From contig OZ242302.1 in the NCBI GenBank assembly GCA_965208025.1, forward strand, positions 992,001 to 1,056,000: a DNA stretch of 64,000 nt, in the 5' to 3' direction. The notes under the pieces are model-generated. The model saw only the letters and a program-made list of their open reading frames with translations. It was not told the DNA's origin and did no database searches. Positions 8,667-19,300 of the stretch are shown piece by piece (the stretch's first letter is position 1; every line of letters starts with the position of its first letter). The DNA comes from Bin80 sp965208025 (lineage in GTDB: Bacteria; Bacteroidota; Rhodothermia; Rhodothermales; Bin80). The position numbers and the translations under genes are program-made.

Positions 8667-9921
8667 GGGAGTGTTTTGCCTCCATTGCGGACCCAATCGC
8701 GGGACGGGGCTTCGTGCTTACCTCATGTCGGGGCTTGCCATCTTTTCGCTCAAGGATTCTTCGTTGCTTCAATTTGATCAAGCGGTGAGGAATGAAGACC
8801 TCCCGGTCCATCGTAATCTACAAACTCTGTTCGGTGTCACGCGGGTTCCTTCGGACTCTGGATTGCGGAAGCGTCTGGATGGGTTGGATCCACGAAGTTT
8901 GCGGGATGCGTTCAAGAAACTGTTTTCCTTGGTGCAACGGGGGAAAGTTCTTGAGGACTACAAGTATATGGACGGGCATCTTCTTCTATCGTTGGACGGA
9001 ACGGGTTATTTTTCTTCCAAGACGGTCCATTGTGTACACTGTTGCGAGAAGCATCATCGGGATGGGAGCACGACGTATTATCATCAGATGCTCTGTGGAG
9101 CGATTGTGAGTCCAGATCAAAAGGAAGTGATTCCATTGGCACCGGAGCCGATCTTGAACACGGATGGGGCCAAGAAAAACGATTGTGAGCGAAACGCATC
9201 CAAGCGGTTTATTGAGGATTTCAGGCGGGAGCATCCGCACTTGAAGGTGATCTTCCTTGAAGATGGGATTGCATCGAATGCCCCGCATATCCGAGAGTTA
9301 GAGGCAAAGAATCTTCGGTGAGGGGCAAAGCCAGGGGATCACAAGTTTTTGTTTCAGGAACTGGAGAGCAAGGCCCAGACATGGGAGACGAAGGAAGACG
9401 ACGGCACCGTTCACCAATTCAGCTATCTCAACCATGTTCCGCTGAACGCATCCAATCCAGATGTAAAGGTGAATCTGCTTGCGTATCATGAGATCAAACC
9501 TGGAACAAAGAAGCGTCCAACTCCCAAGATCAAACGGTTTTCATGGGTAACGGATTTAGCGCTAACCAAAGACACGCTCATGAAGATAATGCGAGCAGGA
9601 CGGGCCAGATGGAGGATTGAGAACGAGACGTTGAACACACTAAAGAACCAAGGGGATCACTTTGAGCATAACTTTGGACATGGTCATCAGTATCTGTCCA
9701 GCGTGCTCGGATCCCTGATGCTCCTTGCATTTTTGGTGGATCAGATTGAAATGCGGTGCGATGGATACTTCAGGAGCGCGCTGGCGAAGATGACATGACT
9801 CCTGTACGTCCGAGAGAGAGTACGGGAAATACTTCGGGAGTTTGTGGTAGAGAGTTGGGAATTTTTGTACAAAGGGATTGCAGAGGGATTCAAGATTACC
9901 GTACAAATTGATTCATCGTAG
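8588..9921 (+). pseudogene. DDE transposase (IS4-like) pseudogene
   Basis: A transposase of the group that begins with a dimer-like N-terminus and LMSGLAIFSLKDSSLL. The frame is broken at least three times. The N-terminal part (RLRKPFLLEAVRECFASIADP) is in another frame from the rest, with the shift near 8710. A TGA at 9319-9321 interrupts the catalytic region between PHIRELEAKNLR and GAKPGDHKFLFQELE. A second TGA at 9796-9798 separates the last block (VRERVREILREFVVESWEFL, ending at a TAG at 9921). The DGTGYFSS and LEDGIASN motifs carry likely catalytic aspartates, and RWRIENETLNTLKNQ the glutamate. With these changes it cannot make an active enzyme without readthrough. Confidence 0.85.
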
Positions 9922-10063
9922 TCAAAGAAGACCTGAAGGCAGCGAGGCAGCAAAGGTGATTTTAGGTGCCATGGGGTAGCTGTCTCCAGATGTGAGCAGA
10001 TGGGCGAAACTAGGGGGAGCTTGAACCTTAATTGAAGAAAAAATCTATTTGAGAAAAAGGGAA

Positions 10064-11126
10064 ATGCAATCACGTTACAGAAAACTACTTCATAAAATCA
10101 AATCTGGTGATTTGAAGAGAGTTAGTGGGAGCATCTGGGAACCACCTTCCTGATTCATGGTGCGCCTAGCGCGGGAAAGACTGCCCTATTGGCTGAATTG
10201 GACACATTGGCTTCAAGGAGTCAGTGGGATGTCATTTATATTAACTTGAAAGACTTGTACAACCCTGCCCATATGGTCCAATCCTTTGGGGAATCCTATG
10301 TTGCTCGGAAACAAACCGCCACCACCGTAAATGAGAAGCTGTTATCCAGAGAGTATCTCAAATAAGTTGCAGGGGATGCAAGCGTCATCCAAGTGCTGAA
10401 ACAGATCAATCCAGATCAAGGTGTGGTTTTGATTCTTGATGAGGCCCAACGAATTGCTACTTTTGCTGGCAAACCATACGAGATTGAGGTAATCGGCCCA
10501 TTGGATGTAATCCATAATGGCAACTTGGGGAAACCAGCAATCCTTTTGGCGGCGGGATTGGGAACGACAGAGGCGTCTTTTGGTAAACTGGGGATTTCGA
10601 GGTTTTCGGAAGGTTGCGTTGTAGAGTTAGGGGCGTTAAGCAAGGAGTCCGAGCGGTTAGTAATTGAGGACTGGATCAAAAAGGATGGGAAAGGTCAAGG
10701 GATCCAGCGGCATGGATTGATGCGATCGCGCAGGAGACACATGGATGGCCCCAACATATCCAACACTATGGAGACCTTGCTTCAAACTACCTGAAAGCCA
10801 ATGGTGGTATCATGACGCAGGACGGATTAAGCTTTGTGCTGGAAGCTGGACACCAAGTTCGCAAGGAATGCTACAAGCAACGATTAAGAGATTTCAAACC
10901 TTCGGAGTCCCAATGTCTCGCGAGATCAATCGCAGATGTGCAGCCAGGGATCCCTATGGATGATATGGATATATCTTCTTCTATGATTGAAAAGTTTGGA
11001 GACAATAAGGCGGAAAAACTCTTTAAGAAGTTTGAAGAAAAAGGGATTTTGGAAAAGACCCCTACAGGATATATTGTGCCAATCCCATCCATGCACACTT
11101 GGTTAAAGGAGACCTGTATCCAATAG
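10064..11126 (+). pseudogene. P-loop AAA-type ATPase pseudogene
   Basis: Begins with ATG at 10064 (MQSRYRKLLHKIKSGDLKRV). The frame shifts near 10135 into TTFLIHGAPSAGKTALLAEL, which holds a Walker A motif (GAPSAGKT). A TAA at 10363-10365 follows. The frame then continues with VVLILDEAQRIA (Walker B-like DE) to about 10690, where another shift leads to DPAAWIDAIAQETHGW and the C-terminal part ending at 11126, which includes a winged-helix-like stretch (KAEKLFKKFEEKGILEKTPTGY). Proteins of this shape are ORC/Cdc6- or STAND-like ATPases often found in accessory DNA. The partner or role is unknown. Three lesions make it a dead gene. Confidence 0.75.
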
Positions 11127-11666
11127 AAAGTTGAGCAACCCCCGAGACACAGAAAAGCCGTGTGTAGCGTGGCCCGATTCTGGATTTGAAAGATGATCCC
11201 CAACCTACCGCTCCAGAGGCTGGGTTCATGTTTATTTTTTTTGCATCACATACCCTACATGATACTTATTCTATATTTATTCGTGAGCCCTTCAAGATGG
11301 TAAACCTGGGCGATTCGTGTGAGTTGAGCCACTCTGGTCTCTGCGAGGAATATGAGCAAGTTCGTCGTACATCGCAACCGTCTGGGTTCAAAGCATGTAT
11401 CGGAACTACTCACACAGATCAGCAAGTGGAACACCGTAGAGAAGTAATATGGAGATGCTGGTAGCAATTGACTCCACGAGTTCAGAAAGTGTAGATCACT
11501 CTTTACTCACCCGAATAAAGATTTCCTCTGGTAGTTCGGCATCGGATAAAATCCTACATACAGATACCCACCGTGCCAGCAAACAAATAATTATGAGAAG
11601 ACTGAACAAGAGAGGGGGTACCCTCTATGAGAATACCCCTTCTTCTCCACACGATAGCAGATGTTT
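11127..11666. other. Non-coding stretch between ATPase pseudogene and PorV-like gene
   Basis: 540 bp with no convincing gene. Near 11611-11626 there is a short inverted repeat (AGAGGG GGTA CCCTCT). Read on the reverse strand it lies about 40 bases past the PorV-like stop codon and could act as a weak terminator for that operon. Nothing else was recognised. Confidence 0.4.
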
Positions 11667-12761
11667 CTAAAGCTGCGCTGAAACCGTAATGAACTGGATA
11701 TTGTCAAAATAATCCGTGGGAATCAGAGAATAATCCAAGGCTATTTCGGTGCCAGCCAAGTCCAATTTCAAGCCACCACCGAAAGAATATCCTTTATAGA
11801 TCGTAACGTTGTCTTGCGCAGAATACTCATAGCCGCCTCGGACATACAGCAGGTCTGCATAGCCAAATTCGACCGCACCGCTAAACTGGTCATCTTCAAA
11901 ACTATTGGATCGGAAATTACCAAGTAATGTAACCGATGAACTTGAGGTTACACTTCGTTCATAGGCAACACCAAAATTTAAGAGTGTAGGGAACTGGACT
12001 CCTTCGGACTCTAACTGAACGGTATTCACGCTGGCATCCCCCTGCTGATCTGGCAATCGTACACGGCGCCCAAGACCCGTACCAGAGAATTGAAGCTCAT
12101 TTCCAATATTTTTGAGAGCAATCCCCAAGCGCAAGCCCGATTCGCCAACCAAATAAGTCATCCCCGCATCAAAGACAATACCTGATGCAGTCATGTCATC
12201 AATGGCTTCACTGACAACCTTAAGAGTTCCCCCAGCGGAAATCCTGTCTGTAAGCGTCCGAGCATAACTGAATCCAAGAGTGATAAATGATACACGAAAC
12301 GTAGCGTCATCGCTCTTCTCAGGATTAATTTCTGTCTGTCGGTAGAGTGTACCCATATCCCATGCTGCAATGGTCAGTGCTAAGTTATTGTCCCCAATAC
12401 GCTGTCCTATCCCAAAGTAATTCACTCCAACATCGGCGACATACTGTAATCGGCTGAATAAGGCAGACGTTCCTCGATTATTCGTTAATCCAGCGGGGTT
12501 TGCATACAGGGCTTCAAGGCCATTGACACTGGCAGGTACGCTGGTAGCTGCACCACCAAGTGCGCTATACCGTGCAGTTAAAGGGACCAATAGCTCTGCT
12601 GCTCCACTAGTACCAGCACGGTTGGTATTGGGCTTATCAATCCCTCCCCCTAGATCACCAGTCCCCTCTTGGGCAATTGAAAAGCTGGGGTGAACAACGA
12701 GGAGGCTTAGTGTAGCAAGGATTCCAGCACTCAGTTGAAAAAGTTGTTTGTAGGTTTTCAT
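11667..12761 (-). CDS. PorV/PorQ-family outer-membrane beta-barrel protein
   Basis: A 364-residue protein with a signal peptide (MKTYKQLFQLSAGILATL... FSIAQ), a short acidic linker and a barrel beginning ELLVPLTARYSALGGAATS, then ALYANPAGL, the hallmark block of the PorV/PorQ (UPF0164-like) family. The barrel ends in alternating strands finishing VSAQL. PorV in type IX secretion shuttles secreted proteins to the attachment complex; related barrels are also found beside secreted proteins outside the classic system. It is last in an operon with a TonB receptor and a secreted protein with a type IX-like C-terminal domain, which supports an export or surface-anchoring role for its neighbour. That role is inference from context. 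Confidence 0.85.
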   Translation of the reverse strand: MKTYKQLFQLSAGILATLSLLVVHPSFSIAQEGTGDLGGGIDKPNTNRAGTSGAAELLVPLTARYSALGGAATSVPASVNGLEALYANPAGLTNNRGTSALFSRLQYVADVGVNYFGIGQRIGDNNLALTIAAWDMGTLYRQTEINPEKSDDATFRVSFITLGFSYARTLTDRISAGGTLKVVSEAIDDMTASGIVFDAGMTYLVGESGLRLGIALKNIGNELQFSGTGLGRRVRLPDQQGDASVNTVQLESEGVQFPTLLNFGVAYERSVTSSSSVTLLGNFRSNSFEDDQFSGAVEFGYADLLYVRGGYEYSAQDNVTIYKGYSFGGGLKLDLAGTEIALDYSLIPTDYFDNIQFITVSAQL

Positions 12762-12813
12762 GTCTCTGCAAGTTTATAGTTCTATGAATAGAATCGTAAT
12801 CAGGGGTATACTC

Positions 12814-15800
12814 TTAGAACACATTTAGCTGGATACGTTTTTTGACTACGGCAAATTTCATCGTGTGAGATCCCACACCCGGCACCTCAACATTTATCAA
12901 GTACAACCCACTCGCAATGGGTAGATTCTGATCTGTTGTCAAGTTCCATGGAATAGTAGCCACACCAGGTGACTGCTTATTAATTGTCTTGACAAGGGTG
13001 CCGTTCAAGGTGAATATTCGAATGGTTGCCACATCGGGAAGATTCGTGAAGCGAACCTCGTCGGTTAGCTGACTAACCTCGTAAGATGAAGCCCCTCGAT
13101 AGGGATTTGGAACAATCCCGATATCCTCCAAGCGCTCTTGCTGTGTAGTTAGATCATATTCTTGGGGAGCAAATCCCTCCGTGGAAAAACTGAAGACAGC
13201 GCCAGGTTGATTGGGCTTGCTGGTGACAATTCTGAATACGGTCCCAATCTCAGGCAGTTCAGGATCGTATGGAGGGGCGGAACCGATATTCCATCCCACA
13301 ATCACAATTCTGGCCATCACCTCAGAAACAGAAATACTTTCATCTCCACTGTAAAACCGATCCCGACCACTTGTCCCAGGAGTAATATCATCGGGCCTGT
13401 AGAAATAAATCCAATCGGTGAAAGGATCATTCTCTGCACCTGAAGCAGGGTGATCAGCACCAATGTCAAATACACCATGCTCCGTTCCACCGCCACAGGT
13501 GTCCGTATCACATACGACTGCAACAAGCCGCACATCATCGCTTGGATCATCAGGGGTAGCAACACCTGTATCCCATATCTCAAAGGGAACCTCAATTATG
13601 CTGTTGTCGCCGAAAGCACGCAAACCAAGGCAGTCCTCTAAAGATATAGCACCATCTATCTGGTCTATACAACGCTGAGTAAAACGAATCTCATAATCAC
13701 GAATCCCAAGTGCGGGTGAGTTCCCACCGTCTCTGAGGCTACGGCTGACAAAAGATGCAAAGGGCTGAGTCGCCCCGCCTGCATGGATCATCCAAATGGT
13801 ACCATTACTTTGCTGAATCCCGGCATAATCTCCCAAAGCAAGTCCAGCCGGGTTTGGGAAATTATTCCAGGTGATTGCCGCGTATGCAGGGGGATCCACA
13901 GGTCCAGCGGCATTGGCAGTAACCTGAAAATCTTTATAGCCTGGATCGGGGCCTCGAACCGTGAATAGCAACCCGTCAAGCACCATGACATTGTCTCTTT
14001 GAGGGGCAGCATAATCAATGGAAGATCCGTCAAAAAGAGTAGTGCCATCCCGTTTAATATCATAGGTGATGAAGGTCTCGTCGTCTTGGACATCCACACC
14101 TTCATAATGGGCTCCCAATTTCCGAAGGGCATCCACCTCGTTATCATCCTTATTTGGGGCATGAGAATCGGACCGTTTATGCGAAATAGCCTGCTCACGA
14201 AACTCAACCGTATAGATTCCTTCAATGATCGCCGCAGGGTTGACCACATCGGCGTGGACAAATCCGTCTCCAACTCCATCAAGTGAGGCAATAAAATCCG
14301 GCAACTCATTACTTTCGGATGCAACGATTGCATCCTCTGATATATCTTCAGTTGACCTTGTTGGGACTACCTCCACGCGAGTAATCGGTCCACGAGAGAT
14401 TTTGCGACCAGGACTGTCATAATTCTGTGCATAGGCCTGAACACCAAAATAATAGGTGGTATAGTTGGTGAGTCCTGTAGCAATATGATAATTTTGAACC
14501 CCTCGGTCTGCCCCATTTGCTACAACAATCTGCGGCTCCTGAATGAGCCCATCTATCAGTAATTGGCCGCCATCAATCACGCGAGTGATACCATTAACGA
14601 CATCATATACGGCGACTGTTGTTCCGACTTGGTCCAGAGGATTGTCATATTGAATCACCTCATACCCCTCAAAAATAACTTCATTGTTCCCGGCTGAAGC
14701 AAAAGGATCAAATTCCTGATAAGACTCTAAAAAATTGTTGGATTGTGGAGAGTTTGTCCACTCCAAGATAGCCCCACCATCCCGAGGAGTCACAGTTACT
14801 AGGGGGGCAGCAGGAGGGGAGGGGAGTAAGAAATCAATATTGTATGCAGCCTGCGCTAGCGAACTGGCACCTTTCAGCCTCTGAACGGAGTCAAAATTGT
14901 CTGCTCCTTGAGCCCAAATGAGCCCAAATACAATCTGCTGAAAATCTCCAGGATTGATCGTAAATGGCCCCGTTCCCATGACGAACCGTCGGTCGGCAGC
15001 TGCAATATCAGTTCCTGCACCATCCGAATTGCATTCAGACCAGTATTCGCATTCACTATCACTATTACCTGGATCCCCGGGAAACATGTAGGCCGTACAG
15101 TCATCCGAGAAGTCTCGTCCATTTCCTCCTTCAGTAATGCATCTACCATCCTTCCACAAGCCTTTCATATAGTTATAGTGATCCAAGGCGGTCGAAGGAT
15201 CTCCTGTAACAGTACCATCATTATTGTAATAGGTGAAAGATGTCATGTTCAAGTTCCTGAAATCTTGAATCCATTCCCCGTCTACTTTGGCAGAGTCGCC
15301 AGGAGAGGGGATCACAGGGCCCTGAAAGAAATCATATCCTGCGGCAGGAACGGGAGACCCGTACCCGTCAGATCCCTCATCTTCGTTGTCCGAGTTCCAA
15401 ACATACCCCACACCAAGTGTGGTATCCGATCCTACCCAGTCATCCTGAAAGTTTCCGAGATCGGGATCGGAAAAGATTGCCATGTGCACATCTGTGAAAG
15501 GCGAGGTCCCCTTATAAAAAATATTGTATCGATAGAACGTAGTATTCCCGATGTCACCTGCGGTACGGAATGAAAACGCAGTAACATGCACTTCAACCCC
15601 AACAGGGGGAGAGGCAGCACCTTCATGTTCATTCCCTCGATCATTCATTACCCACCAAATGGACTGATCACCCAAAATCGCAGGACGCTCTCCGTTTGCA
15701 AGATCAATCACTCGGTTGACACGTTGAGCAAGTGGCTGGTCAAGAACGAAAATAGTTTCTCCATCTTCGTCAACTACTCCATCGCCATCATCATCAATCC

Positions 15801-16335
15801 CATTATTTGGCGGGGCATAGGTTGGTGCACCTAAACCTGTTGGCCAATCCCGCAGATCTGGTGTCGTTACACCAGTAGCCGCATAGTCTTGAATGTCGTC
15901 AATGCTTACATTGTACAAGCGATCAAATTGAGAACAGTCAGCGGGAGGCGCTCCATTGTCATCAAGAGGTCCAGCCCAGAAATGATAATTACCATAGCGA
16001 GCTGCAGCGACTCTTAATTGACCTCCCACATTCCCACCAATCCAGATTCCACTTGCAAAAATAGCCTGTGCCCCCCCCCCTTTCGGAACGTTATATACAT
16101 GGGGGCTTCCCCTCCAAAATAGATTTCCGTTGTTGAGTATTCGGGCACGAACATTATTGATATCCAGATAGGATTCACCAAGTGCCGGTCTACATGTCCC
16201 AACTTGGGCATGGACTTCAAGAACTGAACCGAGCCCGATGGAGATCAGGAAAACAAAAGCAGATATATAGTTTCTAATGCTCATCATGTAATATGATTGT
16301 ATAAATGTTGTGACTGGGTTCCAAAAATAGGTCAT
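12814..16335 (-). CDS. Large secreted protein with FnIII-like region and T9SS-like C-terminal domain
   Basis: About 1170 residues. The N-terminus has a signal peptide ending EVHAQ. Near residue 180 is an aspartate-rich segment (NNGIDDDGDGVVDEDGE) of the calcium-binding type. Around residues 500-640 a fibronectin type III-like domain is suggested by ILEWTNSP, NYHIATGLTNYTTYYFGVQAYA. The last 90 residues (VPNPYRGAS, VRFTNLPDVATIRIFTLNG, IASGLYLINVEV) match the FlgD/type A sorting-domain fold. No enzyme motif was seen. The ATG at 16335 has a GTAGGTAG-like ribosome site; an alternative start at 16287 or 16284 gives a cleaner signal peptide. A run of ten C (16071-16080) lies inside the coding region. 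The gene follows the TonB receptor gene by 17 bases. Confidence 0.85.
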   Translation of the reverse strand: MTYFWNPVTTFIQSYYMMSIRNYISAFVFLISIGLGSVLEVHAQVGTCRPALGESYLDINNVRARILNNGNLFWRGSPHVYNVPKGGGAQAIFASGIWIGGNVGGQLRVAAARYGNYHFWAGPLDDNGAPPADCSQFDRLYNVSIDDIQDYAATGVTTPDLRDWPTGLGAPTYAPPNNGIDDDGDGVVDEDGETIFVLDQPLAQRVNRVIDLANGERPAILGDQSIWWVMNDRGNEHEGAASPPVGVEVHVTAFSFRTAGDIGNTTFYRYNIFYKGTSPFTDVHMAIFSDPDLGNFQDDWVGSDTTLGVGYVWNSDNEDEGSDGYGSPVPAAGYDFFQGPVIPSPGDSAKVDGEWIQDFRNLNMTSFTYYNNDGTVTGDPSTALDHYNYMKGLWKDGRCITEGGNGRDFSDDCTAYMFPGDPGNSDSECEYWSECNSDGAGTDIAAADRRFVMGTGPFTINPGDFQQIVFGLIWAQGADNFDSVQRLKGASSLAQAAYNIDFLLPSPPAAPLVTVTPRDGGAILEWTNSPQSNNFLESYQEFDPFASAGNNEVIFEGYEVIQYDNPLDQVGTTVAVYDVVNGITRVIDGGQLLIDGLIQEPQIVVANGADRGVQNYHIATGLTNYTTYYFGVQAYAQNYDSPGRKISRGPITRVEVVPTRSTEDISEDAIVASESNELPDFIASLDGVGDGFVHADVVNPAAIIEGIYTVEFREQAISHKRSDSHAPNKDDNEVDALRKLGAHYEGVDVQDDETFITYDIKRDGTTLFDGSSIDYAAPQRDNVMVLDGLLFTVRGPDPGYKDFQVTANAAGPVDPPAYAAITWNNFPNPAGLALGDYAGIQQSNGTIWMIHAGGATQPFASFVSRSLRDGGNSPALGIRDYEIRFTQRCIDQIDGAISLEDCLGLRAFGDNSIIEVPFEIWDTGVATPDDPSDDVRLVAVVCDTDTCGGGTEHGVFDIGADHPASGAENDPFTDWIYFYRPDDITPGTSGRDRFYSGDESISVSEVMARIVIVGWNIGSAPPYDPELPEIGTVFRIVTSKPNQPGAVFSFSTEGFAPQEYDLTTQQERLEDIGIVPNPYRGASSYEVSQLTDEVRFTNLPDVATIRIFTLNGTLVKTINKQSPGVATIPWNLTTDQNLPIASGLYLINVEVPGVGSHTMKFAVVKKRIQLNVF

Positions 16336-16352
16336 GATCTACCTACTCAATA

Positions 16353-19300
16353 TTAGAAATCAAATCGAACCCCTAACCGTGTGAGTCTGGGAATCCCATA
16401 ATTGCCCAGAGAGCGATTTCTGAATCTATATAACGTTTCAGATGCAGGTTCTGCTGATTCAAGAAATTGTATACCACCAGCAGTAGCGAGGAAACCATCA
16501 TCATCGGGCAGACCAGAATATCGATATACACCCTGAATATTGACGGTATTTAGGATATTCTGCATCCAGAGGAATGCAGTAATCGTTCCAGAGTTACCTA
16601 CTTCAAACCGACGCTGAACCCTGAGGTCAATCCGATTCGTCCAGGGCAACCGATCCTCATTAATGCCACCTCTTGGCAGAGGTGCTCGAGACACATTGAC
16701 AGGAATTGGATTCTGTGCACCAGTGTATGGGAATCCGCTTCCTGCTGTGAAGAGCACATTAAATCCAAAATTCTGCAATAACTTGGTCCCTACTAGTGTA
16801 GGGCCTTCCCCTTCGCCCAAACTGTAGTCCAGCGTGACATTAATTTTGTGACGTTGATCAAAACTGAGTGGGCTGATGAAGTTCGGGGGTGTTTCATCAA
16901 TCCAGACAATAGAACTCGTCGTTCTGGATCCAGAACCAGTCCCTTGGGCAAATGAGAGTGTATAGTTTGCACGCAAAGCTACTCCTTGGGTTTTCCGCAG
17001 ATCATAGTCAAACTCAAGCCCTTTAACAGTTCCAAAATCAACATTCTCATAACGGGAATAAGTGGCCGGACTTGCGCCTCGGATATCTCGAAGCTGGATT
17101 AAATTATTGATCTGGTGAAAAAAGCCACTGATGGTGAGTGCTTGACGCGCGCCTAAACGCTGGCGAAAACCCAACTCATACTTCGTAGTTTTTTCGGGAA
17201 GCAGGCTATTATTGTTACGACAGGAGGTGGAAGATATACAATTTAGCAAGGCAGGTCCTTCTTCGGAGGGACGCTTGGATACAACTCCATAACTCGCAAA
17301 GAAGAGAGCTCGGTCTGTGATCGGGAAGCTCACTCCAATTCTTGGCATCACAGTGACTTGGGGCGTGTAGTCTTCAAACATATCCTCCGTTACAACTGTA
17401 CCAGTGCGTCGAACCAGACCATTTAATAGAATATCTCCGGCACCAGCAGGATTCCCATTCTCATCAAAGAAAAATCCATCCAAGTCTCGATACCCAACCA
17501 CATCACTCCCACTGAAATACACGGCGTAATCTGTCCCAATTCCTGTGGGGAGACTAATGCCCAGATCTCCAGCGCGCTCAATTGGGCGGCGAGCATATTT
17601 ATCTTTGAAGACTGGACGATTATTATCCCAAACATCCACTCTCAGTCCCAAATTCAGCACAATATCCCGAAATTCAATCTTGTTTTGGACAAAAGCTCCG
17701 TAGTAGATGGGCTTGTGGGGGGCTTCAAAGTAGTGTTCTTCGGGCTTATCTTTGTCATTATCTTGAAATCCCACAAAATTTTCTGAATCGTGCTGTTGAT
17801 CACCCAGAACGTTATAGCCTGGACCTCCCATGATTTCGTCAAGAATATGGAGTGGGACATCTGAGAAGGATGTGTATCCATCTGGATTTGCACTTTCATC
17901 TCCAGGATCAATATTTTCGGGGGAACCATCCGCAAAAATTCTGGCAGCTCTCTCTTCACTGACACTCCAAGATCGACTGATCCTGGTTTCATACTCAGCG
18001 CCAAACTCTAACTGACTAAGCCCAACCTGCGTCGTGGCAGATGCCGCAATCCTATATCTGTGACCATGTTGCTTAACGTAGTCATTGGAACCACCACCGA
18101 CAATGCCAACTAAACCAGATGTCGTTTCATATGCGATCCGGAGCCCATCCTCATATCTCCGTACATAGGTGGGAACTCTCACAATCTCCTCTGTGTCATC
18201 AGTAAGATCGTCGGGAGTCCCATGATCATCAATTCGAGTCTCTTCAACAAAAACAAGGTTTCGGTATCCAGCAATGGTTGCATGCACGGGATCGTCAATG
18301 TCTGCGTATCTCCACAGCGGACTCAGATCATCGGACGTCGGCCGGGGAAATCTTGGATCATACTCTTCATCAAAATAGCCCCTCCAGCTTGCCTGAATCT
18401 CATAGAATGTTGAACTTGACAGATATTGGGTCCAGTTCACAAAAGCCGAGTATCGGTTGTCGTCATAGGCACTGGCTGCCTGAGGAGAAAAAACTTCTCT
18501 GGAATATCTTCGTCTAAAGCCCCGATCAACTGAATCCTCGCCAGTAAAATTGCGAAAGGTTCCACCAGCACGGACACGAGCGTCATGAAGGATATTCCAT
18601 GTTAAGTTCGCATTCAAACTGATGTTATCTGAGGCACGCATTCGCTTCTTGTAACTTTCGCTAAAATCTGCTGCCGTCAGCTGCTCAGCACGTGAAATTG
18701 GATTGAGTTGCACGGAACTGCCTTCGGCAACAGGAATCACAGTTCCGTCACTGAAGGTTAAGCCCCCACCACTTAGGTCAGGATTTCCATTGATATCAAC
18801 CAGGAGACTTGCGCCATCCTCAAGACCGATGGGCAGGCCAACTACAGACTCACTGCCATCTTCACCCGTGACGACTAGCCCCGCAGGTGCGTTCCACAAA
18901 TCTTCAATCTGTGCATCAGAAAGTTGATTGGTTACTACATTTCTGGGATTAAAATCAGCACTCTCGGTATATTCTCCAGCGAGAAAGAAATTAAGTTTTT
19001 CCCCAACAACGGGGCCTCCAAGAGTTGCAGAAACCAAATTGTAACCATAGGCATCAAACTGGGTAGAGGAAAGAGCTTCAACCGAGCCAAAGAAATCAGG
19101 TGTGCCAGATTTTGTCGTAATATTGATAATCCCACTCATGGCATCGCCGTATCTGGCGTTAATACTTCCAATCAACATTTCCTGCTGTTGAACTGCTCCT
19201 TGGGGCACGCGGTACCCATTCTTGACACCGTCCACATAGTAAGTAACTTCCCCTCCGCGTCCTCCGCGGATATTTAGTGTGGAGGAACCTTCTCTACTAA

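Noticed and set aside
13788..14333. 181-codon frame in another reverse frame inside the secreted protein gene
   Set aside because: Overlaps a well-supported protein entirely and reads as unstructured methionine-rich sequence.
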